64,000 nt of DNA from Ornithomonoglobus_A sp045612845 (lineage in GTDB: Bacteria > Bacillota > Clostridia > UBA1381), in assembly GCA_045612845.1 (NCBI GenBank), contig JAZKZV010000025.1:1-64000 (forward strand), read 5' to 3'. How positions within the stretch are numbered: the first letter of the stretch is position 1; each line of letters begins with the position of its first letter. Shown piece by piece: positions 17,901 to 24,928 of this stretch. A program made the translations under genes and the position numbers. The notes beneath the pieces were generated by a model. That model was given only the letters and a program-made list of their open reading frames with translations, was not told the origin of the DNA and did not search any database.

Positions 17901-18451
17901 TACTTGTATTCGATACAGAGGTTTACTCAAATACAGGTGGTCAGTCTTCAAAGGCTACACCAACAGGTGCTATTGCACAATTTGCTGCAGCAGGTAAGGA
18001 AGTTAAGAAGAAGGACCTTGCAGCAATAGCTATGTCATATGGCTATGTATACGTTGCTCAAATTGCACAGGGTGCTGACCAGAATCAATGTCTAAAGGCT
18101 ATGATAGAAGCAGAAAGCTATCACGGTCCATCACTAATTATTGCATATGCTCCATGTATCAACCACGGTATCAAGGGCGGTATGTCAATAGCTCAGACAG
18201 AAGAGAAGAAGGCTGTTGAGTCGGGTTACTGGCACTTGTTCAGATTTGACCCAAGACGTGCTCAGGAAGGTTTAAATCCGTTCCAGCTTGATTCTAAAGC
18301 TCCTAAGGCTGATTACGAAGAATTCTTAATGGGTGAGGTTCGTTATAACTCACTTGCTCGTTCAAATCCTGACAGAGCAAAGGAATTGTTCGAAAAGGCT
18401 AAGAAGAATGCAGAAGAAAAGTATGCAAAGCTTGTAAAATTGGCTGAATAA
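14939..18451 (+). CDS. nifJ: Pyruvate:ferredoxin (flavodoxin) oxidoreductase
   Basis: It oxidises pyruvate with CoA to acetyl-CoA and CO2 and reduces ferredoxin, a central step of anaerobic fermentation that can feed hydrogenase. The 1170-residue chain has the fused domain order: N-terminal YPITPSS region, gamma and EKR domains, a two-[4Fe-4S] ferredoxin segment (CIQCGNCAYVCP and CTGCGSCANVCP), and the C-terminal TPP domain with CAGCGETPYAKL and another conserved Cys. TTGGAGGG precedes ATG 14939; an upstream in-frame ATG lacks such a site. Codon use is that of a highly expressed gene. Confidence 0.97.
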   Translation: MARKMKTMDGNNAAAYASYAFTDVAAIYPITPSSNMAEVTDKWSASGMKNIFGQTVRVAEMQSEAGAAGTVHGSLTAGALTTTYTASQGLLLMIPNMYKIAGEMLPCVFNVSARTIASHALSIFGDHQDVMACRQTGFAMLASTNPQEAMDLGAVAHLSTIKGKVPFLHFFDGFRTSHEYQKVACWDYADLAEMVDWDAINEFRRGSLNPEHPAQRGTAQNGDVFFQAREACNAYYNALPAVVEEYMNKVNEKIGTDYKLFNYYGAADAEHVIIAMGSVSDTIEETVDYLNANGGKVGMIKVRLYRPFSVEHLAKAMPKSVKYITVMDRTKEPGSCGEPLYLDVVAALQETEFKDVPVMAGRYGLASKDTTPACIIAAFKNKTKKHFTVGIEDDVTGLSLPLDENPDTTPVGITSCKFWGLGADGTVGANKNSVKIIGDHTDMNVQAYFDYDSKKSGGLTCSHLRFGNPRITSTYLISKADFVACHKASYVRVYDMVQDVKPGGVFLLNCSWNMDELEEHLPGQVKRYIAENNIQFYTIDGVKIGKEIGLGNRINTVLQSAFFKLANIIPEEDAIKYMKEAATASYSKKGDAIVKMNHDAIDAGVNNVNKIEVPASWKDAQDEVLGVVHEGNSELIDYVNNILVPISRFNGAKLPVSAFKPYVTGQVPLGSSAFEKRGIAIDVPEWNKDTCIQCGNCAYVCPHACIRPVVLTEEELKNAPEGIKYTTLKQLDGFYYTMAISVMDCTGCGSCANVCPMNAKAPTLVMKPLETQLDEQKSFDYAVTLPQKAEVAEKFKYTTVKGSQFRKPYLEFSGACAGCGETPYAKLVTQLFGDRMLLANATGCSSIWGGSCPSTPYAMDEKGYGPAWANSLFEDNAEFGYGMFLAQDTIRRKNIEKLANIAEENTEVKPAVDKFMETLNDGVANRVAADELIKAISNINSEDAKNVLADKEYLAKKSCWMFGGDGWAYDIGFGGLDHALASGEDINVLVFDTEVYSNTGGQSSKATPTGAIAQFAAAGKEVKKKDLAAIAMSYGYVYVAQIAQGADQNQCLKAMIEAESYHGPSLIIAYAPCINHGIKGGMSIAQTEEKKAVESGYWHLFRFDPRRAQEGLNPFQLDSKAPKADYEEFLMGEVRYNSLARSNPDRAKELFEKAKKNAEEKYAKLVKLAE

Positions 18452-18466
18452 TATTTAGATAAAATT

Positions 18467-18495
18467 GACGGTGTAATATATTGCACCGTCTTTTT
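18467..18495 (+). terminator. Terminator of nifJ
   Basis: Stem GACGGTG (18467-18473) with CACCGTC (18484-18490), then TTTTTG. It lies 16 bp after the nifJ stop. Confidence 0.85.
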
Positions 18496-18534
18496 GTTAA
18501 ATAAATACAAAATTTGTCAAATTTCTAAAAAGTA

Positions 18535-18563
18535 TTGACAAATTTGCAAAATGCTACTATAAT
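18535..18563 (+). promoter_or_regulatory. Consensus promoter of the glycine-riboswitch transcript
   Basis: TTGACA (18535-18540) and TATAAT (18558-18563) with 17 bp between. The riboswitch aptamers begin about 35 bp downstream. Confidence 0.85.
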
Positions 18564-18599
18564 AATATATGTAATTAAATATTGAGCTAAGTGAAGTGT

Positions 18600-18772
18600 G
18601 TAGGAGAAAGGCGTATGCCTTGCCGAAGGAGTAATGCTCTCAGGCGCAATAGCGATGACTGCCCATGGATAGCGCTCCGGAGAAGTCCAGTTTTCCAAAA
18701 TGAAACAAGAGGATGCCGAAGGTGTAAAACCCGAAAGGGTTAATCTCTCAGGCAAAAGGACGGAGATAAAGG
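18600..18772 (+). promoter_or_regulatory. Tandem glycine riboswitch (gcvT type)
   Basis: Two glycine aptamers lie side by side. Aptamer 1 (about 18603-18672) has GGAGAAAGGC, GCCGAAGGAG and CTCTCAGGCGCAATAG. Aptamer 2 (about 18709-18770) has GAGGATGCCGAAGG, CTCTCAGGCAAAAGGAC and the closing GGAG. These repeat the conserved core of the class. An intrinsic terminator at 18793-18827 lies before the symporter gene. In this family glycine binding usually turns the downstream gene on; the direction here is inferred. Confidence 0.93.
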
Positions 18773-18792
18773 TTTTAAACGGCTTTTTTTGT

Positions 18793-18827
18793 GCGGAGTT
18801 TTTATGTATGAAAACTCCGCTTATTTT
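18793..18827 (+). terminator. Riboswitch expression-platform terminator
   Basis: A 10-bp perfect stem GCGGAGTTTT/AAAACTCCGC (18793-18802 with 18811-18820) is followed by TTATTTTTTA. It is placed between the glycine aptamers and the symporter, as expected for transcriptional attenuation. Confidence 0.8.
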
Positions 18828-18858
18828 TTACTTTATTTAGCTAAATGGAGGTAATTTT

Positions 18859-20373
18859 ATGGAAAATTTATTTGCATGGCTAACGGAGTTCAATGATGAT
18901 GTAAACGGTTTTGTATGGGGTAAAGGTCTTTATCTGCTCCTTGCAACAGGTGTTCTTATGACAGTTTTGACTGGTGTATTTCAAATAAGACATATCGGAC
19001 ACTGGTTTTCACAGACAATTGGAAAAATATTTAAAAAAGATGTTTCCGGACATGTTGAGGGCAAATCAATATCACAGTTTCAGGCGCTTTGTACAGCACT
19101 TGCTGCCACAATAGGCGTTGGTAATATTGCGGGTGTTGCAGCTGCTATTGTTGGCGGCGGACCTGGTGCGGTATTCTGGATGTGGGTTGCTGCATTCTTT
19201 GGAATGATGACAAACTATTCTGAAAATGTACTTGGTATATATTACAGAAGAAAGAATTCTGACGGAGAGTGGTCAGGCGGAGCGATGTACTACTTAAGAG
19301 ACGGACTTGGAAAAATGAAAGGCTGTAAATGGGTAGGTAAAGTTCTTGCAGTTCTCTTCTCAGTATTTGCAGTTTTAGCTTCATTTGGTATAGGTGCAAT
19401 GGGACAAATCAACAAGATAGTTGTTAATATGGTTGATGCATTTGCAATACCATCACTTACTGCAATACCCGTTGGTGACGTTACAATGTACCATGTTATA
19501 ATAGGTATTGTTCTTGTAGTGATTGCAGCCCTTATTATACTTGGCGGCTTAAAGAGAATTGCGAATTTTGCGGAAAAAGTTGTTCCCTTTATGGTGGTTT
19601 TATTCGTTTTTGGTAGCTTTATCATAATTGGTGTAAACTGTTCCGATATTGGGGCAGCATTTGCTTCGATTTTCAAGTTCGCATTTACGGGACCAGCTAT
19701 ATGGGGCGGTGTCAGCGGTATTGCTATTAAGGAGATTGTTACATTGGGTTGTAAGAGAGGTGTATTCTCTAACGAGGCGGGTCTTGGTTCTTCTGTTATG
19801 GTACACTCAAACTCAAATGTTGTAGAACCTGTACGTCAGGGCTTATGGGGAATTTTTGAGGTATTTGCAGATACAATGGTTGTATGTACAATGACAGCTC
19901 TTGTTGTTTTGACATCGGGTGTAATTGACCTTGACACAGGCGCTATGATGGCGGGTGCAAGCGATGCAAATCTTGTGGGAAAAGCATTCTCAATTCTGTT
20001 TGGTGTCTGGGGCGAAAGATTTATTGCCATTGCAATTTTACTTTTTGCCTTTACAACTGTTCTTGGATGGGATCACTACGGTACAAAAGCATGGGAGTAT
20101 ATGTTCGGCACAAAATCTACAAAGCTGTATAAGGTAATTCACCTTGTTACAATTATGCTTGGTGCACTTTTAACATCATCACTGGCATGGGATATATCAG
20201 ATACATTCAACGGTCTTATGATGGTTCCTAACCTTATAGGTGTTATAGCACTTTCCGGACTTGTTGTAAAAATCACACGCAATTACATAAACAGAGTGCT
20301 TAAAGGAAAAGACATAAAACCAATGCTTTCTGCTTTTGAGGATGTTCAGGCAGAACAGGAAAAACAACTGTAA
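18859..20373 (+). CDS. Sodium:alanine/glycine symporter (AGCS family)
   Basis: A multi-pass membrane transporter that takes up glycine or alanine with Na+. The 504-residue protein has about ten hydrophobic helices and the AGCS signatures: TALAATIGVGNIAGVA (about 78-93), GPGAVFWMWV, and FSNEAGLGSS in the second half. GGAGG precedes the ATG. The glycine riboswitch directly upstream supports glycine as a main substrate. It ends at a strong terminator and forms a single-gene unit. Confidence 0.93.
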   Translation: MENLFAWLTEFNDDVNGFVWGKGLYLLLATGVLMTVLTGVFQIRHIGHWFSQTIGKIFKKDVSGHVEGKSISQFQALCTALAATIGVGNIAGVAAAIVGGGPGAVFWMWVAAFFGMMTNYSENVLGIYYRRKNSDGEWSGGAMYYLRDGLGKMKGCKWVGKVLAVLFSVFAVLASFGIGAMGQINKIVVNMVDAFAIPSLTAIPVGDVTMYHVIIGIVLVVIAALIILGGLKRIANFAEKVVPFMVVLFVFGSFIIIGVNCSDIGAAFASIFKFAFTGPAIWGGVSGIAIKEIVTLGCKRGVFSNEAGLGSSVMVHSNSNVVEPVRQGLWGIFEVFADTMVVCTMTALVVLTSGVIDLDTGAMMAGASDANLVGKAFSILFGVWGERFIAIAILLFAFTTVLGWDHYGTKAWEYMFGTKSTKLYKVIHLVTIMLGALLTSSLAWDISDTFNGLMMVPNLIGVIALSGLVVKITRNYINRVLKGKDIKPMLSAFEDVQAEQEKQL

Positions 20374-20376
20374 AAC

Positions 20377-20417
20377 AAAAACCAACAGAAACAATACGTT
20401 GTTTCTGTTGGTTTTTT
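20377..20417 (+). terminator. Terminator of the AGCS symporter gene
   Basis: An 18-bp perfect stem (20377-20394 with 20399-20416) with a TACG loop and a terminal T-run, three bases after the stop codon. Confidence 0.95.
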
Positions 20418-20456
20418 ATATAACTAAAATGAAATATAAATTTAAATTTTAATGTA

Positions 20457-20485
20457 TTGACAAATTTCGATATATTTGATATATT
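20457..20485 (+). promoter_or_regulatory. Promoter of uraA-upp
   Basis: TTGACA (20457-20462) and TATATT (20480-20485) with 17 bp spacing. The ~50-nt leader shows no PyrR attenuator. Confidence 0.7.
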
Positions 20486-20544
20486 TTATTCAGGGATTTT
20501 ATAATCTTAAATATTTAAGTTATTTACAAAAGGAGGAAGTTTTT

Positions 20545-21906
20545 ATGAAATTGATTTACGGGGTAGAGGATAAACCAAAATTTGGGCAGCTCATAATTTT
20601 TGCACTTCAACAGTTGCTTGCTATTATGACTGCAACATTGGTTGTTCCTGTGGTTATAAACCAGGCATGTGGTACAAATATGAGCTCGGCTGCAGCACTT
20701 TTTGGTGCAGGTTTGGGAACATTGGTATATGTTTTATTCACTAAAAAGAAGAGCCCTGTTTTTCTTGGTTCGTCATTTGCATTTATCGGCTCAATGATAG
20801 CGGCTTTTGCAGGCGGTGTATCTATATCGTTAGGATTTATGGGACTTATTATAGGTGCAACATTTGCGGCACTCGTATATGTTGTTATTGCAATTATTGT
20901 TAAGTTTGTTGGAGTAAAATGGATAAACAAAATTATGCCCGCAGTTGTTATAGGACCAACTGTTGCAATTATCGGTCTTTCGCTTGCAGGTAATGCTATC
21001 GGTGATATTATGAAGGGTAGCGTGCCTGATGTTAGTGCTTCACCGCTAATTACTGTGCTTTGCGGTATTGTAACACTTATTATTACAATAGTATGCTCAA
21101 CATACGGAAAGCGTATGGGTAAGCTTATTCCGTTTATATTTGGTATTCTTGGCGGATACGCAATTTCTGCTGTGTTTACAATAATAGGATTTGCCGCAAA
21201 CGTAGATGCGTTAAAGGTACTAAATGCGCAACCATTTGCACAACTTGTAGCAGACGGAGTAACATTGAATACATTCCTTTCAGTTCCAGAATTTACATTC
21301 TTAACAGCAATAAAAGGCTTTGGTGAGTTGAATGCCACATATATAAGCACAATAGCTGCTGCATATATTCCTGTTGCATTCGTTGTTTTTGCAGAGCATA
21401 TTGCTGACCACAAGAATATTTCATCAATTATAGAAAAAGACCTTTTAGAAGAGCCCGGACTTCACAGAACACTTATGGGTGATGGTGTTGGTTCATTCGT
21501 AGGCGCATTGTTTGGCGGATGTCCTAATACAACATACGGTGAATCTGTTGGTTGTGTAGCTATTACAAGAAACGCATCAGTATATACTATCATAACTGCC
21601 GCAATTCTTGCAATAATTATTTCGTTTGTATCACCATTTATTGCATTTGTTAATTCAATTCCTGCGTGTGTTATGGGCGGAGTATGTATGGCACTTTATG
21701 GATTTATAGCAGTATCAGGACTAAAAATGGTACAGACAGTTGACCTTAACCAGAACAAGAATCTGTTTGTTGTTTCGGCTATTCTTATTGCAGGTATTGG
21801 CGGATTAACTTTGAATTTTGGGAAAATCACAATAACTTCAATAGCTTGTGCACTTATTCTTGGTATAATTATAAACGTTATAGTTTCAAAGGCAAACGAA
21901 CAATAA
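20545..21906 (+). CDS. uraA: Uracil permease (NCS2 family)
   Basis: A membrane symporter that imports uracil. The 453-residue protein opens with YGVEDKPKFGQLIIFALQQL (residues 4-23) and has the NCS2 pattern of about 14 hydrophobic spans, a conserved histidine-glutamate helix region with FAEHIADHK, and GGCPNTTYGES in the second half. AGGAGG precedes ATG 20545; a longer in-frame reading from 20476 overlaps the promoter and is rejected. It is followed after 10 bp by upp, which converts the imported uracil. Confidence 0.92.
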   Translation: MKLIYGVEDKPKFGQLIIFALQQLLAIMTATLVVPVVINQACGTNMSSAAALFGAGLGTLVYVLFTKKKSPVFLGSSFAFIGSMIAAFAGGVSISLGFMGLIIGATFAALVYVVIAIIVKFVGVKWINKIMPAVVIGPTVAIIGLSLAGNAIGDIMKGSVPDVSASPLITVLCGIVTLIITIVCSTYGKRMGKLIPFIFGILGGYAISAVFTIIGFAANVDALKVLNAQPFAQLVADGVTLNTFLSVPEFTFLTAIKGFGELNATYISTIAAAYIPVAFVVFAEHIADHKNISSIIEKDLLEEPGLHRTLMGDGVGSFVGALFGGCPNTTYGESVGCVAITRNASVYTIITAAILAIIISFVSPFIAFVNSIPACVMGGVCMALYGFIAVSGLKMVQTVDLNQNKNLFVVSAILIAGIGGLTLNFGKITITSIACALILGIIINVIVSKANEQ

Positions 21907-21916
21907 GGAGAATAAA

Positions 21917-22546
21917 ATGAGTAAAGTAACAGTTTTTGACCATCCCCTGATTCAACATAAAACAACTATACTTCGCCAAAAGACTACCACAAATAAGGAG
22001 TTTCGCGAAAATGTTGAAGAAATAACAATGCTTATGTGCTACGAGGCGCTAAGAGACTTACCTCTCGAAGAAATCGAGATAGAAACTCCCATGACAAAAA
22101 CCAGACAAAAGGTTATAAAGGGAAAGAAATTGGCGGTTGTTCCAATACTTCGTGCAGGACTTGGTATGGTAAATGGATTCTTAAATCTTGTTCCGTCAGC
22201 TAAGGTTGGACATATTGGAATGTATCGTGATGAAGAAACTCTCCAGCCTCAGGAGTATTACTGCAAGCTCCCACAGGATATAGGCGAAAGACTGATTGTT
22301 TTGGTTGACCCTATGCTTGCAACAGGCGGTTCTGCTGTTGACGCAATTACACAAATCAAATCATACGGCGGAAAAAACATTAAGTTCCTTTGTATTATCG
22401 CAGCACCTGAGGGAATAGAAACATTAACAAAAGCACATCCCGATGTTGATGTATACTGTGCAAATGTTGACGAGGGACTTAACGAAAACGGATATATAAT
22501 GCCGGGTCTTGGTGATGCAGGCGATAGAATATTCGGTACAAAATAA
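21917..22546 (+). CDS. upp: Uracil phosphoribosyltransferase
   Basis: It makes UMP from uracil and PRPP in pyrimidine salvage. The 209-residue protein is of normal length. It begins VFDHPLIQHKTTILR (about 5-19), carries the PRPP loop VDPMLATGGSA, and ends with the uracil-binding YIMPGLGDAGDR. AAGGAG precedes the ATG. It is cotranscribed with the uracil permease upstream, so uptake and use are coupled. Confidence 0.96.
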   Translation: MSKVTVFDHPLIQHKTTILRQKTTTNKEFRENVEEITMLMCYEALRDLPLEEIEIETPMTKTRQKVIKGKKLAVVPILRAGLGMVNGFLNLVPSAKVGHIGMYRDEETLQPQEYYCKLPQDIGERLIVLVDPMLATGGSAVDAITQIKSYGGKNIKFLCIIAAPEGIETLTKAHPDVDVYCANVDEGLNENGYIMPGLGDAGDRIFGTK

Positions 22547-22563
22547 ATAATTAAAAACCATTT

Positions 22564-22593
22564 ATGAAGTGAACTGAATTGAGTTCACTTCAT
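22564..22593. other. Perfect 12-bp hairpin after upp
   Basis: ATGAAGTGAACT (22564-22575) pairs with AGTTCACTTCAT (22582-22593) around a six-base loop. No T-run follows on the plus strand, so it is at best a weak terminator. It could instead be the first helix of the structured leader that continues to 22770. Confidence 0.7.
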
Positions 22594-22594
22594 T

Positions 22595-22770
22595 AAGGAG
22601 TAGATAACGTAAAAAATCACGTTATCAGCCTCTGGCGGATTTAATTGCACCGCCGAAATTTTCGCACCATATTTGGTGTGAAACGGCGATGTGCATAATT
22701 TCCATTACACGCCTTATCTGCCCACGAAAAGCGCGTGTGTTTCAAAATGCTGTTTGTGGGCAGAAAGGCT
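22595..22770 (+). ncRNA. Candidate structured leader RNA upstream of GNAT gene
   Basis: A run of stem-loops fills the gap. They are GATAACGT/ACGTTATC (22603-22610, 22619-22626), GGCGG/CCGCC (22634-22638, 22650-22654), an 8-bp stem TTCGCACC/GGTGTGAA (22661-22668, 22675-22682), GGC/GCC plus GTG/CAC (22685-22713), and CTGCCCAC/GTGGGCAG (22718-22725, 22756-22763). AGATAA (22602-22607) can pair with TTATCT (22714-22719) to close a multibranch, in competition with the first and last stems. It ends at the AAAGG ribosome binding site. It fits no riboswitch class I can name. Confidence 0.55.
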
Positions 22771-22782
22771 ATGGAAATTATT

Positions 22783-23673
22783 ATGGAAATACGTAAGCTG
22801 ACATCAGAAAACTTTTATGAACTTCGCGATTTACTTGATGTGGTTTTCACCAAGCAAAACAATGCTGTAACAGACTTTAAAAAACTTTTTCCAAGATTCT
22901 TTGCTGAGGTTAACGAATATGCTGTTAGCTCGCATTACGGTGCTTTTGAGGACGGAAAACTGATTGGAACTGCAGCAATGTATCCTATTGATTATGTTAT
23001 CGGAAATGAGCATATAAGGCTTATTGCAAACGGAAATGTTGCAGTTGATGAAAATTATCGCGGTCGTGGTATTATGGCTGCGTTACTTACAAAGATAAAT
23101 CAGGAATGTGATAAATGTGCTGACCTTTGTTATCTGCACGGAAACGCACAACGCTATGGAAAGTATGGCTATTTTGGCGGCGGAGAACAATATATGCTTA
23201 AATTCACTCCTGATATAAAATGCAACTTCACATTTTCGCCGATGAAGAAGGAAGAAACCACCGTGCAACAAAAAATCTCGCAATCAAAAATTGATTACAT
23301 AGTGCGAAGTAACGAAGATTTTATGGTAGCACTTCAATCACATGAAAGAGAGGCGCTTTCGGTATTTGATGAGAATATGAATATGATTGGCTATATTTCT
23401 TTAAAACGTGATAGCGGCTATGTTCACGAGTTTGCTTTTGTTGGAGGCAGAGAATGCGAAATATTTTCATCATTGGCGAGTATACTTAAAACAGACGTAA
23501 CTGTTTGTGTTTCAGGCTATGATGTAAAAACAGTTGAAAGATGCAAAGCCTGTGCCGATATAAATGTTGTTGAGCCGGCACTTTTCAGGATTATAAATCC
23601 TGAACGTATAAAAGAAGTTGCACGTAAAGCAGGCCTTGATGAAAACACCCTCTATGCTCCGTACCTTACATAA
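22783..23673 (+). CDS. GNAT-family N-acetyltransferase
   Basis: A 296-residue protein with an N-terminal GNAT domain. The acetyl-CoA loop reads NYRGRGIMAALLTKI (about residues 91-105), followed by LHGNAQRYGKYGYF, as in Eis/YjcK-like GNATs with a C-terminal extension; this kind often has a sterol-carrier-like tail. The substrate is unknown. In-frame ATGs at 22735, 22771 and 22783 are possible. 22783 is chosen because AAAGG at 22764 is too close to 22771 and the earlier ATG lies inside the leader hairpin. A terminator follows. Confidence 0.8.
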   Translation: MEIRKLTSENFYELRDLLDVVFTKQNNAVTDFKKLFPRFFAEVNEYAVSSHYGAFEDGKLIGTAAMYPIDYVIGNEHIRLIANGNVAVDENYRGRGIMAALLTKINQECDKCADLCYLHGNAQRYGKYGYFGGGEQYMLKFTPDIKCNFTFSPMKKEETTVQQKISQSKIDYIVRSNEDFMVALQSHEREALSVFDENMNMIGYISLKRDSGYVHEFAFVGGRECEIFSSLASILKTDVTVCVSGYDVKTVERCKACADINVVEPALFRIINPERIKEVARKAGLDENTLYAPYLT

Positions 23674-23690
23674 GTGTATATACAACAATT

Positions 23691-23716
23691 AAAAAACTGC
23701 TACTTAGCAGTTTTTT
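23691..23716 (+). terminator. Terminator of GNAT gene
   Basis: Perfect stem AAAAAACTGCT/AGCAGTTTTTT (23691-23701 with 23706-23716), loop ACTT, followed by a T-rich tract. Confidence 0.9.
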
Positions 23717-23766
23717 GTTTTTATTTGGGAAATTTTTGTTTTATTTTGTTTTTTTATATTAAACTA

Positions 23767-23795
23767 TTGACTTTGTTTTTGGTTTGGTGTATAAT
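23767..23795 (+). promoter_or_regulatory. Promoter of the class II aldolase gene
   Basis: TTGACT (23767-23772) and TATAAT (23790-23795) with 17 bp between; the start codon is 45 bp downstream. Confidence 0.8.
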
Positions 23796-23839
23796 ATAAA
23801 ATATGGAAGTAAATAATTTTGACATTAGGAGATAAAGCT

Positions 23840-24787
23840 ATGTTAGTTAATATGAATGAGGTTTTAAGACCTGCAAAAAAAGATAAATATGCAGTAGGTT
23901 TATTCAATGCAGTAAACCTTGAACTTGCACGTGGTATTATTGCTGCGGCAGAAACAAGCAGATCACCGGTTATTATGGGTACAGCAGAGGTTCTTTTGCC
24001 ATATGGCCCGTTGGAAGAAGTATCATACTACTTAATTCCAATGGCTAAAAAAGCATCTGTGCCTGTTGTTATACATTTGGACCATGGTCTTTCGTATGAT
24101 ACATGTATAAAGGCATTAGAGCTTGGTTTCAGTTCAATTATGTATGACTGTTCAACAGACTCATATGACGATAATGTTCGTAAAGTAAAAGAGATGGCAG
24201 ATATTGCACACTCATACGGTGCAACAATCGAGGGTGAGCTTGGTCATGTTGGCGATAACGAAGGTTCAGCAGAGGGTAGTTCTCATCTTGATGACCCGTC
24301 AAAGTACTTTACAGATCCAAAACTTGCTAAGGACTTTGTAGAAAAAACAGGTGTTGACGCGTTGGCTATTGCAGTTGGTAATGCTCACGGTGCATATAAA
24401 TTGCCACCAAAACTTGATTTCGAAAGAATAAGAACAATCGCAAGTACTGTTGATGTTCCGCTTGTTCTTCATGGTGGCTCCGGTCTTACAGACAGCGACT
24501 TCAAACAAGCTATACAAGAGGGTATAAGCAAGGTTAATATATTTACAGATATTAACGTTGCCGCTGTTGAGGCAGAATTTAAGAAGTTCTCCGATATGAA
24601 CAAGGGTATTATTGACCTTATTCCTGCTGCCGTTGAGGCCGTTAAGCAAGAAACATTAAAGAAGTTGGAACTATTTGGCAGCACAGGTACAGTTGGTGTT
24701 ATAAACAAACCGGTTGTATCACAATATGACGTTGAAGTGCTCACAAAACTTGTTGCAGAAGAAGTTGCAAAATATCTTAAAAACTAA
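23840..24787 (+). CDS. fba: Class II fructose-bisphosphate aldolase family protein
   Basis: A zinc-dependent ketose-bisphosphate aldolase, most likely cleaving fructose-1,6-bisphosphate in glycolysis. The 315-residue protein has HLDHG with the catalytic and zinc ligands, EGELGHVGDNEG, a zinc-ligand His in GNAHGAYK, and the phosphate-binding LHGGSGL and NIFTDIN. TAGGAG precedes ATG 23840. Tagatose-bisphosphate aldolases share these motifs and cannot be excluded. It is a single-gene unit with its own promoter and a strong terminator, as for a housekeeping enzyme. Confidence 0.9.
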   Translation: MLVNMNEVLRPAKKDKYAVGLFNAVNLELARGIIAAAETSRSPVIMGTAEVLLPYGPLEEVSYYLIPMAKKASVPVVIHLDHGLSYDTCIKALELGFSSIMYDCSTDSYDDNVRKVKEMADIAHSYGATIEGELGHVGDNEGSAEGSSHLDDPSKYFTDPKLAKDFVEKTGVDALAIAVGNAHGAYKLPPKLDFERIRTIASTVDVPLVLHGGSGLTDSDFKQAIQEGISKVNIFTDINVAAVEAEFKKFSDMNKGIIDLIPAAVEAVKQETLKKLELFGSTGTVGVINKPVVSQYDVEVLTKLVAEEVAKYLKN

Positions 24788-24794
24788 TACATAT

Positions 24795-24829
24795 AAAAAA
24801 CAAAGACGAACTTTTCGTCTTTGTTTTTT
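24795..24829 (+). terminator. Terminator of the aldolase gene
   Basis: A 16-bp perfect stem (24795-24810 with 24814-24829) with a CTT loop, followed by more T residues. Confidence 0.95.
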
Positions 24830-24852
24830 GTTTTCAAAATACACCAAATTTA

Positions 24853-24881
24853 TTGACAAATCCTGTAAAATATGATACAAT
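24853..24881 (+). promoter_or_regulatory. Promoter of the SNF2 helicase gene
   Basis: TTGACA (24853-24858) and TACAAT (24876-24881) with a 17-bp spacer that ends in an extended TGA element. Confidence 0.8.
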
Positions 24882-24928
24882 GAAGTTTAATCTATAATGG
24901 TGGAATATTGCTTTTTTTGGGGTAAAAA

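Noticed and set aside
20607..21413. 268-codon minus-strand reading frame opposite uraA
   Set aside because: It mirrors the codon bias of uraA and has no family motif or ribosome binding site.
22595..22770. THF or Mn2+ (yybP-ykoY) riboswitch, suggested by GGAGTAG
   Set aside because: Beyond this short motif, the conserved joins and loops of those classes are missing. The helix pattern is different. It is kept as an unnamed candidate.
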